From Ridgeia piscesae (Eukaryota; Annelida; Polychaeta; Sabellida; Siboglinidae): 64,000 nucleotides of DNA. The DNA lies in assembly GCA_025642075.2 (NCBI GenBank), contig JAODUO010000979.1:91001-155000 (forward strand), written 5' to 3'. Under the pieces are notes generated by a model. That model saw only the letters and a program-made list of their open reading frames with translations. It did not search any database and had not been told where the DNA came from. This document shows positions 42,201-54,200 of this stretch, one piece after another (the first letter of the stretch is position 1; the number at the start of each line of letters is the position of its first letter). The translations under genes and the position numbers were made by a program.

Positions 42201-45200
42201 CCACACTTGTCACTTGAGAGTCAGATGTCCACCCCACCACACTTGTCACTTGAGAGTCAGATGTCCACCCCACCACACTTGTCACTTGAGAGTCAGATGT
42301 CCACCCCACCACACTTGTCACTTGAGAGTCAGATGTCCACCCCACCACACTTGTCACTTGAGAGTCAGATGTCCACATTGCCACACTTGTCACTTGAGAG
42401 TCAGATGTCCACCCCAGCCACACTTGTCACTTGAGAGTCAGATGTCCACCCCACCACACTTGTCACTTGAGAGTCAGATGTCCACCCCACCACACTTGTC
42501 ACTTGAGAGTCAGATGTCCACCCCACCACACTTGTCACTTGAGAGTCAGATGTCCACCCCACCACACTTGTCACTTGAGAGTCAGATGTCCACCCACCAC
42601 ACTTGTCACTTGAGAGTCAGATGTCCACCCCACCACACTTGTCACTTGAGAGTCAGATGTCCACCCCACCACACTTGTCACTTGAGAGTCAGATGTCCAC
42701 CCCACCACACTTGTCACTTGAGAGTCAGATGTCCACCCCACCACACTTGTCACTTAAGAGTCAGATGTCCACCCCACCACACTTGTCACTTGAGAGTCAG
42801 ATGTCCACCCCACCACACTTGTCACTTGAGAGTCAGATGTCCACCCCACCACACTTGTCACTTGAGAGTCAGATGTCCACCCCACCACACTTGTCACTTG
42901 AGAGTCAGATGTCCACCCCACCACACTTGTCACTTGAGAGTCAGATGTCCACCCCACCACACTTGTCACTTGAGAGTCAGATGTCCACCCCACCACACTT
43001 GTCACTTGAGAGTCAGATGTCCACCCCCCACACTTGTCACTTGAGAGTCAGATGTCCACCCCACCACACTTGTCACTTGAGAGTCAGATGTCCACATTGC
43101 CACACTTGTCACTTGAGAGTCAGATGTCCACCCCACCACACTTGTCACTTGAGAGTCAGATGTCCACCCCACCACCCCTTGTCACTTGAGAGTCAGATGT
43201 CCACACTGCCACACTTGTCACTTGAGAGTCAGATGTCCACACTGCCACACTTGTCACTTGAGAGTCAGATGTCCACCCCACCACACTTGTCACTTGAGAG
43301 TCAGATGTCCACATTGCCACACTTGTCACTTGAGAGTCAGATGTCCACACCACACTTGTCACTTGAGAGTCAGATGTCCACACCACACTTGTCACTTGAG
43401 AGTCAGATGTCCACCCCACCACACTTGTCACTTGAGAGTCAGATGTCCACCCCACCACACTTGTCACTTGAGAGTCAGATGTCCACACCACACTTGTCAC
43501 TTGAGAGTCAGATGTCCACATTGCCACACTTGTCACTTGAGAGTCAGATGTCCACCCCACCACACTTGTCACTTGAGAGTCAGATGTCCACCCCACCACA
43601 CTTGTCACTTGAGAGTCAGATGTCCACCCCCCACACTTGTCACTTGAGAGTCAGATGTCCACCCCACCACACTTGTCACTTGAGAGTCAGATGTCCACAT
43701 TGCCACACTTGTCACTTGAGAGTCAGATGTCCACCCCACCACACTTGTCACTTGAGAGTCAGATGTCCACCCCACCACACTTGTCACTTGAGAGTCAGAT
43801 GTCCACCCCACCACCCCTTGTCACTTGAGAGTCAGATGTCCACACTGCCACACTTGTCACTTGAGAGTCAGATGTCCACATTGCCACCCTTGTCACTTGA
43901 GAGTCAGATGTCCACATTGCCACACTTGTCACTTGAGAGTCAGATGTCCACCCCACCACACCTGTCACTTGAGAGTCAGATGTCCACATTGCCACACTTG
44001 TCACTTGAGAGTCAGATGTCCACACTGCCACACTTGTCACTTGAGAGTCAGATGTCCACCCCACCACACTTGTCACTTGAGAGTCAGATGTCCACCCCAC
44101 CACACTTGTCACTTGAGAGTCAGATGTCCACCCACCACACTTGTCACTTGAGAGTCAGATGTCCACCCCCACACTTGTCACTTGAGAGTCAGATGTCCAC
44201 CCCACCACACTTGTCACTTGAGAGTCAGATGTCCACCCCGCCACACTTGTCACTTGAGAGTCAGATGTCCACCCCGCCACACTTGTCACTTGAGAGTCAG
44301 ATGTCCACCCCACCACACTTGTCACTTGAGAGTCAGATGTCCACCCCACCACACTTGTCACTTGAGAGTCAGATGTCCACCCCACCACACTTGTCACTTG
44401 AGAGTCAGATGTCCACATTGCCACACTTGTCACTTGAGAGTCAGATGTCCACATTGCCACACTTGTCACTTGAGAGTCAGATGTCCACCCCACCACACTT
44501 GTCACTTGAGAGTCAGATGTCCACCCCACCACACTTGTCACTTGAGAGTCAGATGTCCACCCATTGCCACACTTGTCACTTAAGAGTCAGATGTCCACCC
44601 CACCACACTTGTCACTTGAGAGTCAGATGTCCACCCCACCACACTTGTCACTTGAGAGTCAGATGTCCACCCCACCACACTTGTCACTTGAGAGTCAGAT
44701 GTCCACCCCACCACACTTGTCACTTGAGAGTCAGATGTCCACCCCACCACACCTGTCACTTGAGAGTCAGATGTCCACACTGCCACACTTGTCACTTGAG
44801 AGTCAGATGTCCACATTGCCACACCTGTCACTTGAGAGTCAGATGTCCACATTGCCACACTTGTCACTTGAGAGTCAGATGTCCACCCCACCACACTTGT
44901 CACTTGAGAGTCAGATGTCCACATTGCCACACCTGTCACTTGAGAGTCAGATGTCCACATTGCCACACTTGTCACTTGAGAGTCAGATGTCCACCCCACC
45001 ACACCTGTCACTTGAGAGTCAGATGTCCACATTGCCACACTTGTCACTTGAGAGTCAGATGTCCACACTGTCACACACGGTGTATTTTGCCGTGGTTTGG
45101 TCCAGCAGGTGTCGATGATGTTTCTGTCTCTCACAGGTGCTTGTACTGACCCACCTTGTGGTCAAGCTGGACTGTGTCACCCGGGTGAAGCTCCTGCACA

Positions 45201-48200
45201 CCCTACTGCCCGTGTGTAAGCGACTGAAGAGTCTCGAGCCACTACTGGACCAATGCTTCTACAAGGTGACCGCACAAGACTCACACACAACAGTTCTTGC
45301 ATGAGGAATCTTTTGACTTATTGAGAGTCCACCGTTTGCTTATTTACTGCTTACTACCCTCAGAACAAGATGTTGTCATGGTTACAGTAGTTCGATGTTA
45401 ACCATTTTCACAGTCTGGAGAGTTGTATTACCATGTTTCTTATATTTTATTCAGTCTCCAAATTGCATGACATTTTTTTATTATTACTATTACAAAAAGT
45501 AACTAATGATGGAATGCGTGGCATGTCATGTGACACCATGTGACTTGTGGCCAGGCGGACAGCAAGCAGTGGAAGGAAGTGGGGCTGGGAGAAGTGGTCC
45601 TTCGCGTCTGGGAGGTGGAGTCAGACCACAACTATGACAACGACATGCACGTCACTCAGGTCTGTCCCCTCCTCAGTTGCACTTGTGTTTCTGAAACATT
45701 AAGACCTTTAATCCTGTTGCAAAGAAGTATCTTTGAGAAACCAAAGTTCCTTGTAGAGTTTGTGTATGCACAGTAATGATTTGTAATGTTCATGTGTGTC
45801 AATTCGAAATGTTTTCTGGTGTCATGTGACCTTGTTTTTTGTGATCTCGTGACAGCAGTTCCAGGAGGATCATGGGAAGGTTCTGGGTCCATCTGGATAA
45901 CATTCCTGTATGTCTATACCTCGACTGCCGTTTGTTTCTGTACCATATGTTATTTACTCTGGTTGCACCTCTGTTTAAATATGTTGTGCCATGTTTCAAA
46001 CTCAAACACTATTATACAGTTTTGGTGTCTGTTATAGTTGTTTGACTGCCCTGGAGCATCTTCATTCATTGTCGAGTTTGACAGCAGATGTGAAACGGAA
46101 AACAGGTTAGTTGATAATATGAACATTAGCAGTGAACTTTCAAAACCAGAGAAACCATGTTAGAGATTAGTGTAATTCTCACTGATTGCCACTAAAAATT
46201 AACTGAAATGTAAGGAATTATTTACTGTAATAATTATTTCAGAAAGTAAAAAAAAGTCCCCCAAAATTAAAAAGTCTGTGAACTAGAAAACTGTTATTGG
46301 AAGTCGAATATTTTGTCATTCCTGTAAGGTTATTGTTGATTTTGTGTGAAACATTTTGACACAGTCTCATAATGTGTAGATAGTTGGTTGCAATCGTGTC
46401 TATTGTGTCGCCAGATATGACTACCTCGAATTCACCGACTCACGAGGATCAAAACAACGATACAACCAGAAGACAGGCACTGACAAGTGGCCGTCATCTA
46501 CAGTATTCAAGGGTGGCCCTCGACTTCACTTTCTCTTTCATTCTGACAGCAGCAACAATGAGTGGGGTTACAAGTTCAAGGTACTTTCACTTTCATTCCA
46601 ACAACTCGGCCAATGTTTCTTGGAAAATTCACGAAACTGTTCACCTCATTTTTTATATGAATTGGCCCGGTGACAGTTTTTGGAACGTGGGTGCTTTTGG
46701 AAAATAGCAACTGTTGAAATACGTGATAGATTGCTATCTTGTGAAAGATATAATATATTCGTTATTCACAAAAACCAACATGTTCCATTGCTACCTCGTG
46801 AAAGATATAATATATTCGTTATTCACAAAAACCAACATGTTCCATATAAAAGTGATAAAAAAATTAAGTACATCACACAAAAACGCTATTTTCATAGACC
46901 GATGTCATGTGACAGTCATGTGACCGACATGTGCTGTGTGTCAGGTGACTGCGAAGGGGTGTCCGGACGTGCCCCTGTGTTGGCTCTTTGACCTCTACCT
47001 CATGCTGGCCAAGTTGTTTGGTGGTCTGTGTGGCGCCTGCATGGACGTCACTCCAGGTAGATCACTGACCAGTGTCTTGTCCACCAGTGTCTCAAACACA
47101 CATACAAATGATTTATTCATCTATGTAATGCCTAGCGTGTGTAGTAGAACACCATATTCTTGTTTTTGTGCAGAAATGTGTACTAATGAAGCAAATTGAA
47201 AAAAATGTAAAATGACATCGACATGAACAAAATCAAAATGCAGCTTCTGAAAATTTTAGTCTCAAAAACACACGTTACATAAAGCATCATTTTTGTAAAT
47301 TTCCAAAAAACAGCATCAATTATTATGTCTGGCATTAACTCTGTCTGTCTGAAATATCCCACACCTCAATGTTCTTCCCATGTGGCTGTAGTTCTTCCCC
47401 CGGGAAAGCTGCAGGAAGGAAACTGGGAGGAGGATGCGGAGAGGGAGATGTTAAGGAGCAGCCTGTGGGCCACACTCTTCCGTGGGGGCTACATGGCCGC
47501 CAACAGACTGGAGCGGTCACTCTCTGGGAAACACGTACGTCTGTTGAACCGGTACACCTTTGAATTTAGTAAATTATTTACCTCTCAAGAAACTTGGTTT
47601 CTACATATATTTTGACTGCATCTGCTGAAGAAGCCTGCAAGATGCAGTCGAAATATACAGAGAAAACAACAAAAGTTTCTTGACAGGTAAATAATTTACT
47701 AAATAACATGAACCAAGAAACCATATCACTGCATTTGAAGGGTATTTTTATGTTTTTTAAACCAGTTTAAAAAATATGGTATACCACACGGCCGATGGAC
47801 TACACTGAAAAGTCTTTCGAATCTTCCAAAACCTTTTAAACTTTATAAAACATTTAACAAAAAGACGACATTTGACACATCCAGATGGTGGTGTCTCACC
47901 ATGCCACAGTGGGGCGCCACTGTTATACATGTGTATAACCATACGTTTTGTGCACATAACATGTGGAATCCTCTAATAAAATGTACAATGTACCATATGC
48001 CGTATTAAATATATTGTACGTACCACATACCATATAGAAGCAAATGGTACACAGTTCTATTGGTGACAGACGGGTTTTACAGGGGCAGGGAAGAAACGAA
48101 AGACATTAATTTATTTGACCCTCATACATAGTGTACTTTTTAGATAAAATTCTGGTAACATAAAATGTAGTAAACAAACAATCTTGGTTCATGTTATTTA

Positions 48201-51200
48201 GTAAATCATCAATACAAACAGTAGACTTCAGGTAGTTCATATATGTTATGACAATTCCAGATTTTACAAGTTCAAAATAAATTCTTTTGATGATTTTAAC
48301 ATTTCACGTTAGTAAATAATTAAGGTATTATATTGAATATAACACAACCGTTTCATATACTTGGTTGAACTGCAGAGAGACTTACTTGCTGAGAGACTTA
48401 CTTGCTGAGAGACTTACTTGCTGAGAGACTTACTTGCTGAGAGACATTCTTGCAGAGAGACATTCTTGCAGTGGGTTTGGTCAGACCAGGAGTTGTCACT
48501 GTCTCTTGTTGTACTCAGATGACAGATGCTGAAGCTAACATGGACCTATTTCTCCTAGAGATGTTGACATTGAAGCAGGGACACGCGGTAGACTTCCTTG
48601 CCAAGTAAGTTCATCTTGCCTTGCCTGGCCCCACAAACACCTTGTGTACTACTAAATGCTTCTGGTACAACAGCTCCACGACTGTGGACTGCTGTACCAG
48701 CAGACTGGCTCGCATCCAGAACATCGACATGTTTTAAGACTAGTTATTAATATTATCATACAGGCATAGCTCTTACAAAAACTTGTTATTGTCAGTGTTA
48801 CTAATGTTTATCTGTTAACGTTTTTGTCATGGTGGATATAATTTAAATATTCAGCATTGTATGCATTTTTGCAGTTGTACTTTAGCAAAATGCATGCCCA
48901 TAACAGATTCGGAGAAACTTTCATTCATGTTTGCTGATAATTTGTTGCGTGTCCACCAGGTGTCGGCAGCACAGTGTACTGCCCGCGGTGGGTGGGGAGG
49001 CGTTGGGCGAGGTGGTGTCGGCTGTGTTTGCTGCCCTTATATGGCACACCCAGTCACTGAGGGAAGAGCTGGAGAAATATGGTGGGTTGTAGGGCTGTCA
49101 ACTTTATGGCATTATACGGCTCACTCAGATTATGTCCAGCTAATAAATAAATATTACGTATCTATAATGTCCTTCAACAGTTTTAATTATCTATTTAAAA
49201 TTAATAAGTTAAGCTAAAATTCACACTAAAAGAACACTTAACATTCAGCTCTATCAGTCCGCTATTTGAGAACACGTACACCCGCACTCCTAAAAGGTGT
49301 GCCACCCGGCAACACTCCCCATCATGTGTGCCACCCAGCAACACTCCCCAACATGTGTGCCACCCAGCAACACTTGCCCACATAGGTGCCACCCAGCAAC
49401 ACTCGCCAACATGTGTGCCACCCAGCAACACTCCCCAACATGTGTGCCACCCGGCAACACTCCCCATCATGTGTGCCACCCAGCAACACTCCCCAACATG
49501 TGTGCCACCCAGCAACACTTGCCCACATAGGTGCCACCCAGCAACACTCCCCAACATGTGTGCCACCCGGCAACACTCCCCAACATGTGTGCCACCCAGC
49601 AACACTCCCCAACATGTGTGCCACCCAGCAACACTCCCCAACATGTGTGCCACCCAGCAACACTTGCCCACATAGGTGCCACCCAGCGACACCATCCAGC
49701 GCCAGAGAAAGAACAAGTCTGCCAAAAGTTGGCTTTCAGAAGATGCACAAGACTCTCTTGGTCCCATCTGTCTGGTGCCTACTTCTGTCTGGGTCTAGGG
49801 AAGTAGAGGCTTCCATACAGGTGGTGTAGCCAGTCATGGACTCGCAGAATGGTGATCTCTCTAAGTATCTAAGATCATGATCCTGGCAGGAGTTGTGGCT
49901 CCATAGTCACACGTTTGAGACAAGCTGGCTGTACAAACACTGTGTCATTGAACCAACTGTGTCTTTGTCGATGTACATTCAAAACAGTATTCACTCTGCC
50001 AGCAATTACATAAACCATGTCACTGAACCTCACCGAGAGACTGTCTGTGTGAGTGAGAATGGTGGTTGTGTTTGTAGTGAAGAGACTGTCTGTGTGAGTG
50101 AGTGCGGTGGTTGTGTTTGTAGTGAAGAGACTGTCTGTGTGAGTGAGTGCGGTGGTTGTGTTTGCAGTGAAGAGACTGTCTGTTTGAGTGAGAGCGGTGG
50201 TTGTGTTTACAGTGAAGAGATTGTCTGTGTGAGTGAGAGCGGTGGTTGTGTTTGTAGTGAAGAGACTGTCTGTGTGAGTGAGAGCGGTGGTTGTGTTTGC
50301 AGTGAAGAGACTGTCTGTGTGAGTGAGAGCGGTGGTTGTGTTTACAGTGAAGAGACTGTCTGTGTGAGTGAGAGTGGTGGTTGTGTTTGCAGTGAAGAGA
50401 CTGTCTGTGTGAGTGAGAGTGGTGGTTGTGTTTGTAGTGAAGAGACTGTCTGTGTGAGTGAGTGCAGTGGTTGTGTTTGCTGTGAAGAGACTGTCTGTGT
50501 GAGTGAGAGTGGTGGTTGTGTTTGCTGTGAAGAGACTGTCTGTGTGAGTGAGAGCGGTGGTTGTGTTTGTAGTGAAGAGACTGTCTGTGTGAGTGAGAGC
50601 AGTAGTTGTGTTTGTAGTGAAGAGACTGTCTGTGTGAGTGAGAGCGGTGGTTGTGTTTGCAGTGAAGAGACTGTCTGTGTGAGTGAGAGCGGTGGTTGTG
50701 TTTGCAGTGAAGAGACTGTCTGTGTGAGTGAGAGCGGTGGTTGTGTTTGTAGTGAAGAGACTGTCTGTGTGAGTGAGAGTGGTGGTTGTGTTTGCAGTGA
50801 AGAGACTGTCTGTGTGAGTGAGAGTGGTGGTTGTGTTTGTAGTGAAGAGACTGTCTGTGTGAGTGAGTGCAGTGGTTGTGTTTGCTGTGAAGAGACTGTC
50901 TGTGTGAGTGAGAGTGGTGGTTGTGTTTGCTGTGAAGAGACTGTCTGTGTGAGTGAGAGCGGTGGTTGTGTTTGTAGTGAAGAGACTGTCTGTGTGAGTG
51001 AGAGCAGTAGTTGTGTTTGTAGTGAAGAGACTGTCTGTGTGAGTGAGAGCGGTGGTTGTGTTTGTAGTGAAGAGACTGTCTGTGTGAGTGAGAGCAGTAG
51101 TTGTGTTTGTAGTGAAGAGACTGTCTGTGTGAGTGAGAGCGGTGGTTGTGTTTGTAGTGAAGAGACTGTCTGTGTGAGTGAGAGCAGTAGTTGTGTTTGT

Positions 51201-54200
51201 AGTGAAGAGACTGTCTGTGTGAGTGAGAGCGGTGGTTGTGTTTGTAGTGAAGAGACTGTCTGTGTGAGTGAGAGCGGTGGTTGTGTTTGTAGTGAAGAGA
51301 CTGTCTGTGTGAGTGAGAGCGGTGGTTGTGTTTGTAGTGAAGAGACTGTCTGTGTGAGTGAGAGCGGTGGTTGTGTTTGTAGTGAAGAGACTGTCTGTGT
51401 GAGTGAGAGCGGTGGTTGTGTTTGTAGTGATGAGACTGTCTGTGTGAGTGAGAATGGTGGTTGTGTTTACAGTGAAGAGACTGTCTGTGTGAGTGAGTGC
51501 GGTGGTTGTGTTTGCAGTGAAGAGACTGTCTGTGTGAGTGAGAGCGGTGGTTGTGTTTGCAGTGAAGAGACTGTCTGTGTGAGTGAGAGCGGTGGTTGTG
51601 TTTGCAGTGAAGAGACTGTCTGTGTGAGTGAGAGCGGTGGTTGTGTTTACAGTGAAGAGACTGTCTGTGTGAGTGAGAGCGGTGGTTGTGTTTGCAGTGA
51701 AGAGACTGTCTGTGTGAGTGAGTGCAGTGGTTGTGTTAACAGTGAAGAGACTGTCTGTGTGATTGAGAGCGGTGGTTGTGTTAACTGTGAAGAGACTGTC
51801 TGTGTGAGTGAGAGCGGTGGTTGTGTTTGCAGTGAAGAGACTGTCTGTGTGAGTGAGTGCAGTGGTTGTGTTAACAGTGAAGAGACTGTCTGTGTGAGTG
51901 AGAGCGGTGGTTGTGTTTACAGTGAAGAGACTGTCTGTGTGAGTGAGAGCGGTGGTTGTGTTTACAGTGAAGAGACTGTCTGTGTGAGTGAGAGCAGTGG
52001 TTGTGTTTACAGTGAAGAGACTGTCTGTGTGAGTGAGTGCGGTGGTTGTGTTTGCAGTGAAGAGCAAGGGAGACGCTGAGACAAAGATATCCGATGGCAT
52101 CCATCAGGCCTACACGGTGGCTGCTGGCATGAGGACGTTCCTGGTGGGTCATTCTTCTCACACCTGTCATGTGGGTGGGTCTCAGCACGACTTTCAACTT
52201 TCTTACACATGTCATGGTCACACCACAGTTTCAAAAATGTTATGCAATGGGGTTCCATAAATCCACGTTAGTCGCTAGAGGCGCCAATACGCAACTAGAC
52301 CCTAGTTGCGTTTCAGCGCCTCTAGTGACTAATGTGGATTTGTTTGCATGTTTTGCTGAACGCTTGTTTAAATCATCCTCAATTAGCTATTGATCATGCA
52401 GGTGCATAGCCAGCGATAGTTTGTGTGTGGGCATGCCGTATGTGTGGTCAATAGACAGAACAGCCAAAACAACGTCATCTTGGCATTGAACTCAATCGAA
52501 TGTCCCGCGATGTTTCAACGACTGTAAATGTACATTAATGTAGACATTATGCTTTCATATTGACGGACACGTTATACGATATGAATATTTAACTATGTGT
52601 GAAGACGTAGCAGTCTCGTGTGATGCATACGGCGAGCTGTAGATGATTTTAAACATCCTTTACGGCATCAAGCCAGCACACCTGTCATCGGACATGTCAG
52701 ACTGTATCCATACTTAGCTATGTGTGAGGCTTCGGAATCATGCGAGTTCAACAGCTGATTGTAGGATGATTTAAACAAACGTTCCGCAAAATGTTCCGCA
52801 AAACAGTGCCGCATTTTACACATGTCAAGAATACATAAAAGACGGCACAAAGACCCTAGTTGCATTAGAGCGCACTGTGTCGGAATAGTTATTGTGGTAC
52901 CTCATTCAGGGTCAGACCACGTTTTTTTACATTTATAAATGGCAAGGTCATTTTCAACTTTGTTATACACATTGGGGTCAGACCCCAATTTTCAACGTTG
53001 TTATAGATATTTTGGTCAGACCCCGATTTTTAACATTGTTGTAGACATGGGGAGTGTAGTTGGAACACTGTGAGAGAGTCTTGTTGTTGTAGTTGGAACA
53101 CTGTGAGAGAGTCTGTTGTTGTTGTAGTTGGAACACTGTGACAGAGTCTGTTGTTGTTGTAGTTGGAACACTGTGACAGAGTCTGTTGTTGTTGTTGTAG
53201 TTGGAACACTGTGACAGAGTCTGTTGTTGTTGTAGTTGGAACACTGCGAGAGTCTGTTGTTGTTGTAGTTGGAACACTGTGAGAGAGTCTGTTGTTGTTG
53301 TAGTTGGAACACTGTGAGAGAGTCTGTTGTTGTTGTAGTTGGAACACTGTGACAGAGTCTGTTGTTGTTGTAGTTGAAACACTGTGAGAGAGTCTGTTGT
53401 TGTTGTAGTTGGAACACTGTGAGAGAGTATGTTGTTGTTGTAGTTGGAACACTGTGAGAGAGTCTGTTGTTGTTGTAGTTGGAACACTGTGAGAGACTGT
53501 TGTTGTTGTAGTTGGAACACTGTGACAGAGTATGTTGTTGTATTGTTGGAACACTGTGAGAGAGTCTGTTGTTGTTGTAGTTGGAACACTGTGACAGAGT
53601 ATGTTGTTGTTGTAGTTGGAACACTGTGACAGAGTCTGTTGTTGTTGTAGTTGGAACACTGTGAGAGAGTATGTTGTTGTTGTAGTTGGAACACTGTGAG
53701 AGAGACTGTTGTTGTTGTAGTTGGAACACTGTGACAGAGTATGTTGTTGTTGTAGTTGGAACACTGTGAGAGTCTGTTGTTGTTGTAGTTGGAACACTGT
53801 GATAGTATATTGTTGTTGTAGTTGGAACACTGTGAGAGTCTGTTGTTGTTGTAGTTGGAACACTGTGAGAGTCTGTTGTTGTTGTAGTTGGAACACTGTG
53901 AGAGAGTCTGTTGTTGTTGTAGTTGAAACCCTGTGACAGAGTATGTTGTTGTTGTAGTTGGAACACTGTGAGAGAGTCTGTTGTTGTAGTTGGAACACTG
54001 TGACAGAGTCTGTTGTTGTTGTAGTTGGAACACTGTGAGAGAGTATGTTGTTGTTGTAGTTGGAACACTGTGAGAGAGACTGTTGTTGTTGTAGTTGGAA
54101 CACTGTGACAGAGTATGTTGTTGTTGTAGTTGGAACACTGTGACAGAGTCTTGTTGTTGTAGTTGGAACACTGTGAGAGAGTCTGTTGTTGTTGTAGTTG

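Larger units (their letters stand above)
45266..46944. other. Introns 32-35
   Basis: Short introns around the CUB exons. Unique except a two-copy direct repeat of about 59 bp at 46730-46848 (core gtgaaagatataatatattc). Confidence 0.75.

Noticed and set aside
42603..45149. 848-codon + frame ([11 protein letters not shown] repeats)
   Set aside because: Array of 36-bp units; parallel frames open on both strands; frame switches at unit indels.
49875..52100. Open frames of 741 (-) and 728 (+) codons ([14 protein letters not shown] and [13 protein letters not shown] repeats)
   Set aside because: Both strands are open because the unit is 45 bp. The + frame is not the frame of exon 40.
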